63,984 bases of DNA, from positions 1 to 63,984 of the forward strand of contig CALQCM020000024.1 in the NCBI GenBank assembly GCA_943329075.2. Reading direction: 5' to 3'. This DNA is from Chitinophaga pinensis. Its GTDB lineage: Bacteria > Pseudomonadota > Gammaproteobacteria > Burkholderiales > SG8-41. This document shows, in pieces, positions 26,008 to 35,133 of the stretch (position 1 is its first letter; every line of letters begins with the position of its first letter). A program made the position numbers and the translations under genes. Below the pieces are notes generated by a model. It worked only from the letters and a program-made list of their open reading frames with translations, searched no databases and had not been told where the DNA came from.

Positions 26008-26529
26008 ATGGCGCATCTGCCGATGGTGGAACCGAATGACGAACCGGTTGAACTGAAGGCGGTGTTCGAGCAACTGCGGCAGACGCGCGGGCGCGTGCCC
26101 GGCATGTATCGCACGCTGGCGCATCAACCCGCCGTGCTGACGGCGCACCGCGCCTATTTTCACGCGGCGCTCGATACCGGCGTGTTGCCACGCGCCTTCA
26201 AGGAGCAGGTGGCGTTCAAGGTGGCGCGTCTGCGCGGCACCGCCTACTGCACCGGCTCGCACCGCAGTTATGCGTTGAAACACGGCGTCAGTGCCGAGCA
26301 ACTCGATGCGATCGACCGCGGCGACTACAGCGGGCTCGATGCGCGCGGTGTGGCGGCGATGGAACTTGCCGAGGCGATGGTCGGCTCGCGCAAGGGCGTT
26401 GCAGATGATGTGTTTGCCGGCTTGAAGAAACAATTCGCGTCCAACGAAATCGTCGAACTCGTCAGTCTCGTCGGTATCATGGAGCTGGCCTGCAGTTTGG
26501 CCGAGGTGTTCGGCCTCGACGCGGACTGA
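26008..26529 (+). CDS. AhpD/carboxymuconolactone decarboxylase-like peroxidase-related protein
   Basis: This is a 173-residue all-helical protein with the AhpD core: a helix containing Glu67, then AYCTGSHRSYALKHG with Cys81 and His85. Only the first cysteine of the CxxC pair is kept, so classical thiol peroxidase chemistry is doubtful. CACAGGAGGTGG precedes ATG 26008; a GTG at 26002 is also possible. It sits at the end of the cyclodeaminase operon. Confidence 0.82.
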   Translation: MAHLPMVEPNDEPVELKAVFEQLRQTRGRVPGMYRTLAHQPAVLTAHRAYFHAALDTGVLPRAFKEQVAFKVARLRGTAYCTGSHRSYALKHGVSAEQLDAIDRGDYSGLDARGVAAMELAEAMVGSRKGVADDVFAGLKKQFASNEIVELVSLVGIMELACSLAEVFGLDAD

Positions 26530-26757
26530 CCTCGGGCAGACTGCGGGCGCGGCCCCCTTGTCGGGCTCAATGGGAAATCGAGGCTACGCGAGCGTAGCAG
26601 AGCGCCTGTAGCGGCCACGCTGCCGTCATGAAATTCATTTGGTACGGTCTGCAATAGCGCGACGGTAGATTGTTTGCGTTAAATCCGCACGCCTGTTGCT
26701 TTGAGCATGATTCTTGCTGACATCAGTGGAAAGACTTCATAAATATTAAAATATCTG
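26530..26757. other. Intergenic region before the ATP-grasp island
   Basis: This stretch has no gene. A perfect hairpin GCTACGC-GA-GCGTAGC lies at 26583-26598, followed by a drop in GC towards TTCATAAATATTAAAATATC just before the first ATP-grasp gene. The AT-rich part is a likely promoter, but no well-spaced -35/-10 pair is convincing. Confidence 0.4.
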
Positions 26758-28200
26758 ATGAATATCAAGAATTACCCGCTCAACGGCTCTTATGACGAGT
26801 TGATCGACGCCGAACACCGGCCGCGTCCGGCCGCGACCAAGTTGTTCGAGTTTCTGTCCGGATTCTCGCCGGCCGAGATGAATGAGCGCCGCGCCGCCGT
26901 GGACGCTGCCATCATGACGATGGGCATCACCTTCACGATCTATAGCGACGGCAGCAATATCGACCGTGCCTGGCCTTTCGACATCATCCCCCGCGTGATG
27001 GCCGCGCAAGAGTGGCGGCGCGTCGATGCCGGTCTGCGGCAGCGCCTGAAAGCGTTGAATCTGTTCATCAACGACATTTATAACGAACAAAAGATCGTCA
27101 AGGACGGCGTTTTTCCGCTTGAAGTGCTCGCCGGTTCGAAGAACTTTCGCGCGCAGTGCAAAGGCATCACGCCCCGTTTTGGGGTGTGGGCGCATATTTG
27201 CGGCACCGATTTGGTGCGCGATCAAGACGGCACCATTTATGTGCTGGAAGACAATCTGCGCGTGCCCAGCGGTGTGTCTTATATGCTGGAAAACCGCATG
27301 CTGATGAAGCGGCTGTTTCCCGAGCTCTTCGAGCAGTGCGAAATCCTCCCGGTCGACGATTACACCACGCGTTTGCATGAAACGCTGGCGGCGTTGTCGC
27401 CGGATTCGGGCGAGCGGCCGGTCATCGCCGTGCTCACGCCCGGCATCTACAACTCGGCCTACTTTGAACACAGTTATCTGGCGCAGCAACTGGGTGCAGT
27501 GCTGGTCGAAGGCCCGGACCTTGTGGTGGGCGCGGACGATAGCGTTTACATGAAGACCATCGATGGTTTGCGCCGCATCGATGTCATCTACCGCCGCATT
27601 GATGATGATTTTCTCGATCCCGAGGCGTTCCGCCCGGATTCGGCGCTCGGTGTGCGCGGCTTGATGCGCGCCTGGCGTCGCGGCAAGGTCGCCATTGCCA
27701 ACGCGCCCGGCGCGGGCGTGGCCGATGACAAGGTGGTGTATACCTTCGTGCCGAAGATGATCAAATATTATCTCGGCGAAGAAGCGATCCTGCCGAATGT
27801 GCCGAGTTATCTGTGCATGCACGACAAGGAACGCGATTACGTGCTCGCCAATCTCGACAAGCTGGTGGTGAAACCGGCGAACGAATCCGGTGGTTACGGC
27901 ATGCTGATCGGGCCGCGCGCCACACAGCAGGAGCGTGACAATTTCCGCAAGCAGATCTGTGCGGATCCGCGCAATTACATGGCGCAACCGACGCTCAATC
28001 TTTCCACCGCGCCGACGCTGTTCGACAGCGGCCTGGCGCCGCGCCATCTCGACCTGCGGCCCTTCGTGCTGCAATCGGAAAAAATGTATGTCACCACCGG
28101 CGGTCTGACGCGGGTGGCGATGCGTGAGGGTTCGCTGGTGGTGAATTCGTCGCAGGGCGGCGGCAGCAAGGACACCTGGATCGTCGAGGAGCGGCGCTGA
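26758..28200 (+). CDS. Circularly permuted ATP-grasp protein (stand-alone)
   Basis: This 480-residue protein is recognised by the order of conserved blocks: PFDIIPRVMAAQEW, LNLFINDIYNEQKIVKDG, VLEDNLRVPSGVSYMLENR, then DKLVVKPANESGGYGML and LDLRPFVLQ. The family lacks the normal N-terminal order of ATP-grasp domains and is predicted to ligate amino acids or peptides through acyl-phosphates. It ends GGGSKDTWIVEE. The stop overlaps the start of the alpha-E gene by one base. It is the first gene of the five-gene island. Confidence 0.9.
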   Translation: MNIKNYPLNGSYDELIDAEHRPRPAATKLFEFLSGFSPAEMNERRAAVDAAIMTMGITFTIYSDGSNIDRAWPFDIIPRVMAAQEWRRVDAGLRQRLKALNLFINDIYNEQKIVKDGVFPLEVLAGSKNFRAQCKGITPRFGVWAHICGTDLVRDQDGTIYVLEDNLRVPSGVSYMLENRMLMKRLFPELFEQCEILPVDDYTTRLHETLAALSPDSGERPVIAVLTPGIYNSAYFEHSYLAQQLGAVLVEGPDLVVGADDSVYMKTIDGLRRIDVIYRRIDDDFLDPEAFRPDSALGVRGLMRAWRRGKVAIANAPGAGVADDKVVYTFVPKMIKYYLGEEAILPNVPSYLCMHDKERDYVLANLDKLVVKPANESGGYGMLIGPRATQQERDNFRKQICADPRNYMAQPTLNLSTAPTLFDSGLAPRHLDLRPFVLQSEKMYVTTGGLTRVAMREGSLVVNSSQGGGSKDTWIVEERR

Positions 28201-29180
28201 TGCTGTCACGGGTCGCTGAAAATCTGTACTGGATGACGCGCTACATGGAGCGCGCCGAGAACACCGCGCGTCTGATCAATGCGACGAGCCAGGTGCTGCT
28301 CGACCTGCCGCGCGGCGCCTCGTTCGGCTGGGATGTGCTGATCAAGGTGGCGGGTCTCGATGAACTGTTTCGCGAGCATTACGCCTCCTACGACGAGTCG
28401 AGCATCATGAAGTTTCTGATCTGCGACGAACGCAATCCCGGTTCGATTCTTTCCTGCATCCACTATGCGCGTGAAAACAGCCGCACGCTGCGGGAGATCC
28501 TGCCACGCACGGCATGGGAGCGCATCAACGCGCTTTATCTGTTCGTCAACGGCAGGGCGTCGCACGCAGTCGACCGCGCGCGGCGTTACAACATTCTCGA
28601 GGAGATCATCGAGCGGCGGCAGGCCGTCATCGGTCTGCTCGCTGATTGCATGAGTCACGATGTCGCCTATCAGTTCATCCGCATCGGGCGTTTTCTCGAG
28701 CGCGCCGATATGACCACGCGCATCGTCGATATCAACGCCGCGGTGCTGGTGCCGCGCCAGCAGGTGCCCGAGGACCCCGCAATGGCCTTGTTGTGGATGG
28801 GCGTGCTGAAATCACTGAACGCCTACCAGATGTACCGGCGGCACGCCTCGGTGCATGTGCGCAGCGGCGACGTCGTCAATTACCTGCTGAAGGACCCGGA
28901 ATTTCCGCGCACGGTGCGTTACTGTCTCGATGAGCTCGAGGCCTGCGTTTCCGAGTTGCCGCACAACGGGCCGCCGCTGAAGCTGCTGCGGATCGCGCAG
29001 CGCCGCATCGCCGGCATGCACGTTGACGACCTGACGCCGGCACAGCGGCATGAATATCTGGACGCGGTGCAGGCAGACCTCGCGCGTGTGCACGCGGCCA
29101 TCGCCGGCGAGTATTTCAATTATTACGAGCCGGACAAGGACCAGCGTCAATCGGCGGTATCCGGCCAGGCATCGTTGTAA
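28200..29180 (+). CDS. Alpha-E domain protein
   Basis: This is a 326-residue helical protein with the family start MLSRVAENLYWMTRYMERAENTARL, conserved acidic helices and SHDVAYQFIRIGRFLERADM. Alpha-E proteins have no proven activity. They are almost always encoded with circularly permuted ATP-grasp and transglutaminase-like genes and are predicted to work with the ligase. Translation is coupled to the ATP-grasp gene (TGATG). Compare the fused copy in 32669-35128. Confidence 0.9.
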   Translation: MLSRVAENLYWMTRYMERAENTARLINATSQVLLDLPRGASFGWDVLIKVAGLDELFREHYASYDESSIMKFLICDERNPGSILSCIHYARENSRTLREILPRTAWERINALYLFVNGRASHAVDRARRYNILEEIIERRQAVIGLLADCMSHDVAYQFIRIGRFLERADMTTRIVDINAAVLVPRQQVPEDPAMALLWMGVLKSLNAYQMYRRHASVHVRSGDVVNYLLKDPEFPRTVRYCLDELEACVSELPHNGPPLKLLRIAQRRIAGMHVDDLTPAQRHEYLDAVQADLARVHAAIAGEYFNYYEPDKDQRQSAVSGQASL

Positions 29181-29232
29181 TTCATCCGCAGCCGCCATCC
29201 GGCGTGTGCCGCGAGCAGAAAAGGGTTTCGTT

Positions 29233-32200
29233 GTGTCGATTCATGTTGCACTGAACCACGTTACCCATTATCGCTACGACCGGCCGGTCAAGTTGAGTCC
29301 GCAGGCGGTGCGACTGCGGCCGGCGCCGCACAGCCGCACGCGCATTCTCAGCTACTCGTTGCGTGTCACGCCTGCAGATCATTTCATCAACTGGCAGCAG
29401 GATCCGCAGGCGAACTATCTCGCGCGGCTGGTGTTTGAGAAACCGACGCGCGAGCTGCGCGTCGAGGTCGATCTGGTTGCGGAAATGTCGGTGCACAACC
29501 CGTTCGACTTTTTCCTCGAACCGCATGCCGGCGAATATCCGTTCTGCTATACCGCCGAAGAGCGCGTCGAACTGGTGCCCTATCTGATCAAGCGGGCGGC
29601 GGCGCCGGAATTCGCCGACTATCTGGCCGGCATTTCGCGCGAGAAACTGCGCACCATCGATTTTCTGGTCGGACTGAACCAGCGCCTGCAGAAGGATATT
29701 TCGTACCTGATCCGGATGGAGCCCGGGGTGCAGTCGCCGGAATTGACGCTGACGCGCGGCGAGGGTTCCTGTCGCGATACCGCCTGGCTGCTGGTGCAGT
29801 TGCTGCGCCACCTCGGCCTGGCTGCGCGTTTCGTCTCCGGTTACCTGATACAACTCACACCGGACGTGAAGTCGCTCGACGGGCCGTCGGGTGCGAGCCA
29901 GGACTTTACCGATCTGCACGCCTGGTGCGAGGTGTATCTGCCGGGTGCGGGCTGGATAGGCCTCGATCCGACCTCGGGCCTGCTCGCCGGCGAAGGCCAC
30001 ATTCCGCTGGCCTGCTCGCCTGAACCGTCATCGGCGGCGCCGATCAGCGGCGCGGTCGACGATTGCGAAGTCGAATTCGAGCACGTCATGAAGGTCGAGC
30101 GGATCTGGGAAGCGCCGCGTGTCACCAAGCCGTATACAGAACCGCAATGGCGCGAGATCGAAGCGCTGGGCCGCCACATCGACCGCGATCTCGTGCAGCA
30201 TGACGTGCGACTGACGCAGGGCGGCGAGCCGACTTTTGTCTCGGTCGACGATCGCGACGGCGCCGAATGGAACACCGCGGCGATGGGGCCTGACAAGCGT
30301 CGGTTGGCGGCGCGGTTGCTGGATCGTTTGAAAAAGCATTACGCGCCCAACGGCCTGCAGCATTATGGGCAGGGCAAGTGGTATCCGGGCGAAATGCTGC
30401 CACGCTGGTCGCTCAATGCAATCTGGCGTGCCGACGGCGAGCCGCTGTGGTCCGATCCGGCGCTGTTTGCCGATGAAAAGCATGACTATGGGGTCAGTGA
30501 AACGCAGGCCCATGAGTTTCTGGACGGTGTCGCCCGCCGGCTTGAACTGGATCCGGCATTCGTGTTCCCGGCGTTTGAGGATGTTTTGTACTACCTCTGG
30601 CGTGAACGCAAACTGCCGTCCAATCTCGATCCATTCGACGCCAAGCTCAAGGATCCACTCGAGCGCGCGCGTCTGCGCAAGCTCTTCACGCAGGGTCTGG
30701 ATGAGACCGTCGGTTATGTCTTGCCGGTGTCGCGCCCCCCCGCTGCAAAAGCCTGGCGGAGCGGCCGATGGTTCCTGCGCGAAGAGCGTTGTTATCTGAT
30801 TCCAGGCGATTCACCGCTCGGCTATCGGTTGCCGCTGGATTCCCAGCCGTGGGCAGCGGACGCCGACTATCCGTGGGTGCACGCGCCGGATCCGACGCAG
30901 AGTTTTCCGCCGCTGCAGCCGTATCGCCGCCTTGTCCGGCAAGCGCCGGCCGCAATCGCCGACGCGGCGCCAGGCGACGGTGGCGCCAGCGCGGCTGTCG
31001 CCAAGAGCGGGGTGACGGCGGCTAGCGCAACGAACCCGGCGGCGGCCGAGCGGAAACCGGGGCAGGGTGAGTCCGCGGGCTGGATCACGCGCACCGCCAT
31101 GTGTGCGCAGGTGCGTGAAGGTTGTCTGTACCTATTTATGCCTCCGCTGACCGAACTCGAAGACTATCTCGAACTGGTTGCCGCCATCGAGGATACGGCC
31201 GCGGCCATGCAACTGCCGGTGGTGCTCGAAGGCTACGAGCCGCCGCGCGATCCACGCCTGGTGCATCTGCGCGTGACGCCGGATCCCGGCGTGATCGAAG
31301 TCAATATCCAGCCGGCCAAAAACTGGGACCAACTGGTCGAGCAGACCGAGTTCCTCTATGACGCCGCGCATCAGACGCGTCTGTCGACCGAAAAATTCAT
31401 GCTCGACGGTCGTCACACCGGCACCGGCGGCGGCAACCACTTTGTGCTGGGCGGCGCGACGCCGGCGGATTCGCCGTTCCTGCGCCGTCCCGATGTGCTG
31501 GCGAGCATGATCGCCTACTGGCATAACCATCCGTCGCTGTCGTACCTGTTTTCGGGCATGTTTGTCGGCCCGACCAGCCAGGCGCCGCGGATCGATGAAG
31601 CGCGCAACGACTCAATTTACGAAATCGAAATTGCCTTCAGTGAAATGCGTCGTTTGCGCGAGGAGAACAAACTCGGCGCCACGCCATGGCAGGTTGACCG
31701 CATGCTGCGCAACCTGTTGATCGACGTCACCGGCAACACGCACCGCGCCGAATTCTGCATCGACAAACTGTATTCGCCCGACAGCGCGACCGGCCGCCTC
31801 GGTCTGCTTGAACTGCGCGCTTTTGAAATGCCGCCGCATGCGCGCATGAGTCTCGCCCAGCAGCTTCTGATGCGCGGGCTGGTGTCGCGCTTCTGGCAGC
31901 ATCCGTATCAGCCGGCGCGCTTGAAGCGCTGGGGCACTGAACTGCACGACCGTTTCATGCTGCCGTATTTCGTCTGGAGCGATTTCGGCGACGTCATCGA
32001 AGAGATGGCCGATTTCGGCTATGCAATGAAGGCCGACTGGTTCGGGCCGCATTTCGAATTCCGTTTTCCGCGGCTTGGCGATTTTGCCGCCAACAATGTC
32101 GAAGTCGAATTGAGGCTCGCGCTGGAGCCGTGGCATGTGCTGGGCGAGGAGGGTGCGGCGGGCGGTACCGCGCGTTACGTCGACTCCTCGCTCGAGCGCC

Positions 32201-32604
32201 TGCAGCTGGTGGTGCGCGGACTGATCGACGAGCGTCATGTCATGGTCTGCAACGGGCGGCCGGTGCCGCTGCAGCCGACCGGCAATGCCGGCGAGTTTGT
32301 CGGCGGCGTGCGCTATCGCGCGTGGGCGCCGCCGTCGGCCCTGCATCCGACCATCGGCACACACGCGCCGCTGGTCTTCGATCTGGTCGACACCTGGATG
32401 AATCGTTCGCTCGGCGGCTGCCAGTATCACGTAGCGCACCCGGGCGGCCTTAGTTACGACAGCTTTCCGGTCAATGCCTACACCGCCGAAGCGCGGCGTC
32501 TCGGGCGGTTCTTCCGCATCGGCCATACGCCGGGTGCGGTTGTCGTCGCCGCCGAGCCGCGAAATCCCGATCATCCCTTTACTTTGGACTTGCGCCGCCG
32601 TTAG
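29233..32604 (+). CDS. Large transglutaminase-like/DUF2126 protein
   Basis: This is a 1123-residue protein. The N-terminal bacterial transglutaminase-like region holds a full Cys180-His229-Asp245 triad (GSCRDTAW, DLHAWCEV, GLDPTSG). The remaining two thirds is a DUF2126-like region with RLTQGGEPTFVSVDD-type start, NIQPAKNWDQLVEQTEFLYD and GGNHFVLGGATPADSP, possibly binding a substrate. A variable Ala/Pro-rich linker lies near residues 570-610. The start chosen is GTG 29233 behind AAAAGGG; ORFs reaching further upstream overlap the alpha-E gene. A peptidase or amide-forming role is predicted, not proven. Confidence 0.9.
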   Translation: MSIHVALNHVTHYRYDRPVKLSPQAVRLRPAPHSRTRILSYSLRVTPADHFINWQQDPQANYLARLVFEKPTRELRVEVDLVAEMSVHNPFDFFLEPHAGEYPFCYTAEERVELVPYLIKRAAAPEFADYLAGISREKLRTIDFLVGLNQRLQKDISYLIRMEPGVQSPELTLTRGEGSCRDTAWLLVQLLRHLGLAARFVSGYLIQLTPDVKSLDGPSGASQDFTDLHAWCEVYLPGAGWIGLDPTSGLLAGEGHIPLACSPEPSSAAPISGAVDDCEVEFEHVMKVERIWEAPRVTKPYTEPQWREIEALGRHIDRDLVQHDVRLTQGGEPTFVSVDDRDGAEWNTAAMGPDKRRLAARLLDRLKKHYAPNGLQHYGQGKWYPGEMLPRWSLNAIWRADGEPLWSDPALFADEKHDYGVSETQAHEFLDGVARRLELDPAFVFPAFEDVLYYLWRERKLPSNLDPFDAKLKDPLERARLRKLFTQGLDETVGYVLPVSRPPAAKAWRSGRWFLREERCYLIPGDSPLGYRLPLDSQPWAADADYPWVHAPDPTQSFPPLQPYRRLVRQAPAAIADAAPGDGGASAAVAKSGVTAASATNPAAAERKPGQGESAGWITRTAMCAQVREGCLYLFMPPLTELEDYLELVAAIEDTAAAMQLPVVLEGYEPPRDPRLVHLRVTPDPGVIEVNIQPAKNWDQLVEQTEFLYDAAHQTRLSTEKFMLDGRHTGTGGGNHFVLGGATPADSPFLRRPDVLASMIAYWHNHPSLSYLFSGMFVGPTSQAPRIDEARNDSIYEIEIAFSEMRRLREENKLGATPWQVDRMLRNLLIDVTGNTHRAEFCIDKLYSPDSATGRLGLLELRAFEMPPHARMSLAQQLLMRGLVSRFWQHPYQPARLKRWGTELHDRFMLPYFVWSDFGDVIEEMADFGYAMKADWFGPHFEFRFPRLGDFAANNVEVELRLALEPWHVLGEEGAAGGTARYVDSSLERLQLVVRGLIDERHVMVCNGRPVPLQPTGNAGEFVGGVRYRAWAPPSALHPTIGTHAPLVFDLVDTWMNRSLGGCQYHVAHPGGLSYDSFPVNAYTAEARRLGRFFRIGHTPGAVVVAAEPRNPDHPFTLDLRRR

Positions 32605-32668
32605 GCATAATGTCGTCCGCCGCGTGGTAGCGCAATCATATGCGGCCACCGATACTTGACCTGGAACC

Positions 32669-35128
32669 ATGCTGGAAGAAATGCTCGCCGCCTACCCTGA
32701 ACCGCAAGGGCGTTTCGACGAACTGTTCGAAGCGCCGCTAAAGCCACGTCCGCACTGGTCGCGGTTTATCACTGAGCTCAGTGCAACGTCCGCCGGCGGC
32801 ATCCGCGAACGCCTGCTGGCTGCAGAGCGCCGCATCCGCGACAGTGGGGTCACTTACAACGTCTACGCCGATCCGATGGGACAGGACCGTCCCTGGGACC
32901 TCGACGTGCTGCCGCTGATTATTGCGCCGGAAGAGTGGCAGGAACTCGAAGCCGGTATCGTGCAGCGCGCGACCCTGTTCAACCGCGTGCTTGGCGATCT
33001 CTATGGCGAGCAGACGCTGCTCAAGGACGGGCTCATACCGCCGGCGCTGATTTTCGGGCAAAGCGGATTTTTGCGGCCGGCACGCGGCATGCGGGTGCCG
33101 GGTGGTGTGCATCTGCACGTCTACGCGGCTGATCTGGCGCGCTCGCCGGACGGGCGCTGGTGGGTGATGGCCGACCGCACGCAGGCGCCGTCGGGTGCGG
33201 GTTACGCGCTTGAAAACCGGTTGGTGGTGTCACGCACTTTTCCGGCGCTGTACCGCGATCTCGGCATCCAGCACGTGGCACGCTTTTTTGCGATGTTGCG
33301 CGATTCCTTGATGCAATTTGCGCCCAAGGGCGATGGCCACACTTTGACGGTGTTGCTGACCCCCGGTCCTTACAACGAAACCTATTTCGAACATGCGCTG
33401 CTGGCGCGTTACCTCGGTTTTCCGCTGGTGGAAGGCGGCGACCTGACCGTGCGTGAAGGCCGCGTCTGGATGAAAACCATCAGCGGCCTGAAGCGCGTGC
33501 ACGCCATTCTGCGCCGGCAGGACGACAATTATTGCGACCCGGTCGAATTGCGCGCCGATTCCGCACTGGGCGTCGCCGGTCTGATGGACTGCGCGCGGCG
33601 CGGCAGCGTGTTGATCGCCAATGCGCTGGGTAGCGGCGTGCTGGAGTCCGGTGCTCTGCTCGGCTTCCTGCCGAAGTTGTCGCAGCATTTTCTCAACGCG
33701 CCGCTGCGTCTGCCGTCGATTGCGACCTGGTGGTGCGGCGAGCCCGCGGCGCAGGCTGATGCGCTCGAGCACGTGAAGAAGCTGGTGTTCAAACCGGCGG
33801 ACCCGGGACAGCAGTTTGAAACGATTTTCGGTCAGGACCTCGACGACAAGGGCTTGGCCGCGTTGCGCAAAAAACTGGCGCTGCATCCGGAGCGTTTCGT
33901 CGCACAGGAACTGGTGCGCATGTCGCAGGCACCGGTGCTGGTCAAAGGGCAGAGCGAAAAAATCACCGCGCGCAACATCGGCTTGCGCGTCTTTGCGGTG
34001 GCGACGCCCAACGGTTACGTCGTCATGCCCGGTGGCTTGACGCGGGTGGCGAGCAGTGCCGACGTGCGCGTGGTGTCGATGCAGCGCGGCGGCGGTTCGA
34101 AAGATACCTGGGTGATGTCCTCGGGCCCGGTCGACTCTGCATTCACGCTCTTGCGTAATACCGTCACCGCGAGCGATCTCGTGCGCGTGCGCGCGGGCGT
34201 GCCCTCACGCGTGATCGAGAACCTGTTCTGGTTCGGGCGCTATGAAGAGCGCTGCGACAACACGGCGCGCCTGTTGCGCGTGGCGCTGAACCAGCGCCTG
34301 CAGGAAGCCGACGACGAAGAAAATGGCCTCGAACCGATTCTGGCGCTGGCGCGTGCCTTCGGCGTGCTTGAAAAAGACGAAACGGACCCCGACAAAGCGC
34401 TGCTGGCGGCGTCCACGCTGGAAACCCATCCGTTTGGTCTGCCGTCGAACCTGCGTGCACTTGAACGCGTGGCCTTCAACCTGCGCGACCGCATGTCGCT
34501 CGACAACTGGCGCACCATCAACGGCCTGATCAAGGACCCGGTGTTCGGCCGCAAGGCGACACTCGCCGACACGCTGAACTGGCTCGACCGCAACGTGACC
34601 AGCCTGATGACGCTCTCGGGCTTCGCGCTTGACGGCATGACACGTGACGATGCGTGGCTGTTTCTGTCGATCGGCCGCCGCATCGAGCGGCTGGCGTTTC
34701 ATTGCCTCGCACTGCAGGTGGCGTTCAGTGACGGCGCGGATTCGGGTTTGAGCTGGCTGCTGAGTCTGGCTGATTCAACCGTGACCTATCGTTCGCGCTA
34801 CATGGCGCGGCCGGAATGGCTGCCGGTGCTCGATCTGCTGGTGCTCGACGGCGCGAATCCGCGCTCGGTGGTGTTTCAGACCACCGCGATGGCGGCAGAC
34901 CTGGCAAAACTGGAGCTCAGTTACGGCGCGTGCGGCAGCGATCTGCTGGCGGCGGAAATCGCCGCGCTGAAAAAACTCAACCCTGCGCGCGAGCTGCAGC
35001 CGGCCAATCCCAATCTGCGCGCCTCGATCGACGGTCTGCGCAGCGTCGCATTTGCAGTCAGCGATCACCTGACACAGCGGTTTTTCAATCTGGCGCGCAC
35101 CAGCATCTGGTCGACGCTCGGGATGTAG
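32669..35128 (+). CDS. Fused circularly permuted ATP-grasp and alpha-E protein
   Basis: This is an 819-residue fusion. Residues 1 to about 500 form a type 2 circularly permuted ATP-grasp (PWDLDVLPLIIAPEEW, LYGEQTLLKDGLIPP, DRTQAPSGAGYALENR, GGGSKDTWV). From about residue 512 an alpha-E domain follows (SRVIENLFWFGRYEERCDNT, LFLSIGRRIERLAF). It therefore carries in one chain what the genes at 26758 and 28200 encode separately. It starts 64 bp after the large transglutaminase gene. The fusion supports a direct contact of ligase and alpha-E in the split pair. Confidence 0.92.
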   Translation: MLEEMLAAYPEPQGRFDELFEAPLKPRPHWSRFITELSATSAGGIRERLLAAERRIRDSGVTYNVYADPMGQDRPWDLDVLPLIIAPEEWQELEAGIVQRATLFNRVLGDLYGEQTLLKDGLIPPALIFGQSGFLRPARGMRVPGGVHLHVYAADLARSPDGRWWVMADRTQAPSGAGYALENRLVVSRTFPALYRDLGIQHVARFFAMLRDSLMQFAPKGDGHTLTVLLTPGPYNETYFEHALLARYLGFPLVEGGDLTVREGRVWMKTISGLKRVHAILRRQDDNYCDPVELRADSALGVAGLMDCARRGSVLIANALGSGVLESGALLGFLPKLSQHFLNAPLRLPSIATWWCGEPAAQADALEHVKKLVFKPADPGQQFETIFGQDLDDKGLAALRKKLALHPERFVAQELVRMSQAPVLVKGQSEKITARNIGLRVFAVATPNGYVVMPGGLTRVASSADVRVVSMQRGGGSKDTWVMSSGPVDSAFTLLRNTVTASDLVRVRAGVPSRVIENLFWFGRYEERCDNTARLLRVALNQRLQEADDEENGLEPILALARAFGVLEKDETDPDKALLAASTLETHPFGLPSNLRALERVAFNLRDRMSLDNWRTINGLIKDPVFGRKATLADTLNWLDRNVTSLMTLSGFALDGMTRDDAWLFLSIGRRIERLAFHCLALQVAFSDGADSGLSWLLSLADSTVTYRSRYMARPEWLPVLDLLVLDGANPRSVVFQTTAMAADLAKLELSYGACGSDLLAAEIAALKKLNPARELQPANPNLRASIDGLRSVAFAVSDHLTQRFFNLARTSIWSTLGM

Positions 35129-35133
35129 CGGCG

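Noticed and set aside
26746..28209. Minus-strand frame of 487 codons opposite the first ATP-grasp gene
   Set aside because: Shadow of a conserved gene; no recognised domain, no start context.
29050..29232. Upstream extension of the DUF2126 protein
   Set aside because: The extra 61 residues overlap the alpha-E gene in another frame and are Arg/Ser-rich; GTG 29233 has a binding site and a family-like start.
34816..35133. Upstream extension of the second transglutaminase
   Set aside because: Runs 106 codons inside the fused ATP-grasp gene with non-protein-like composition.
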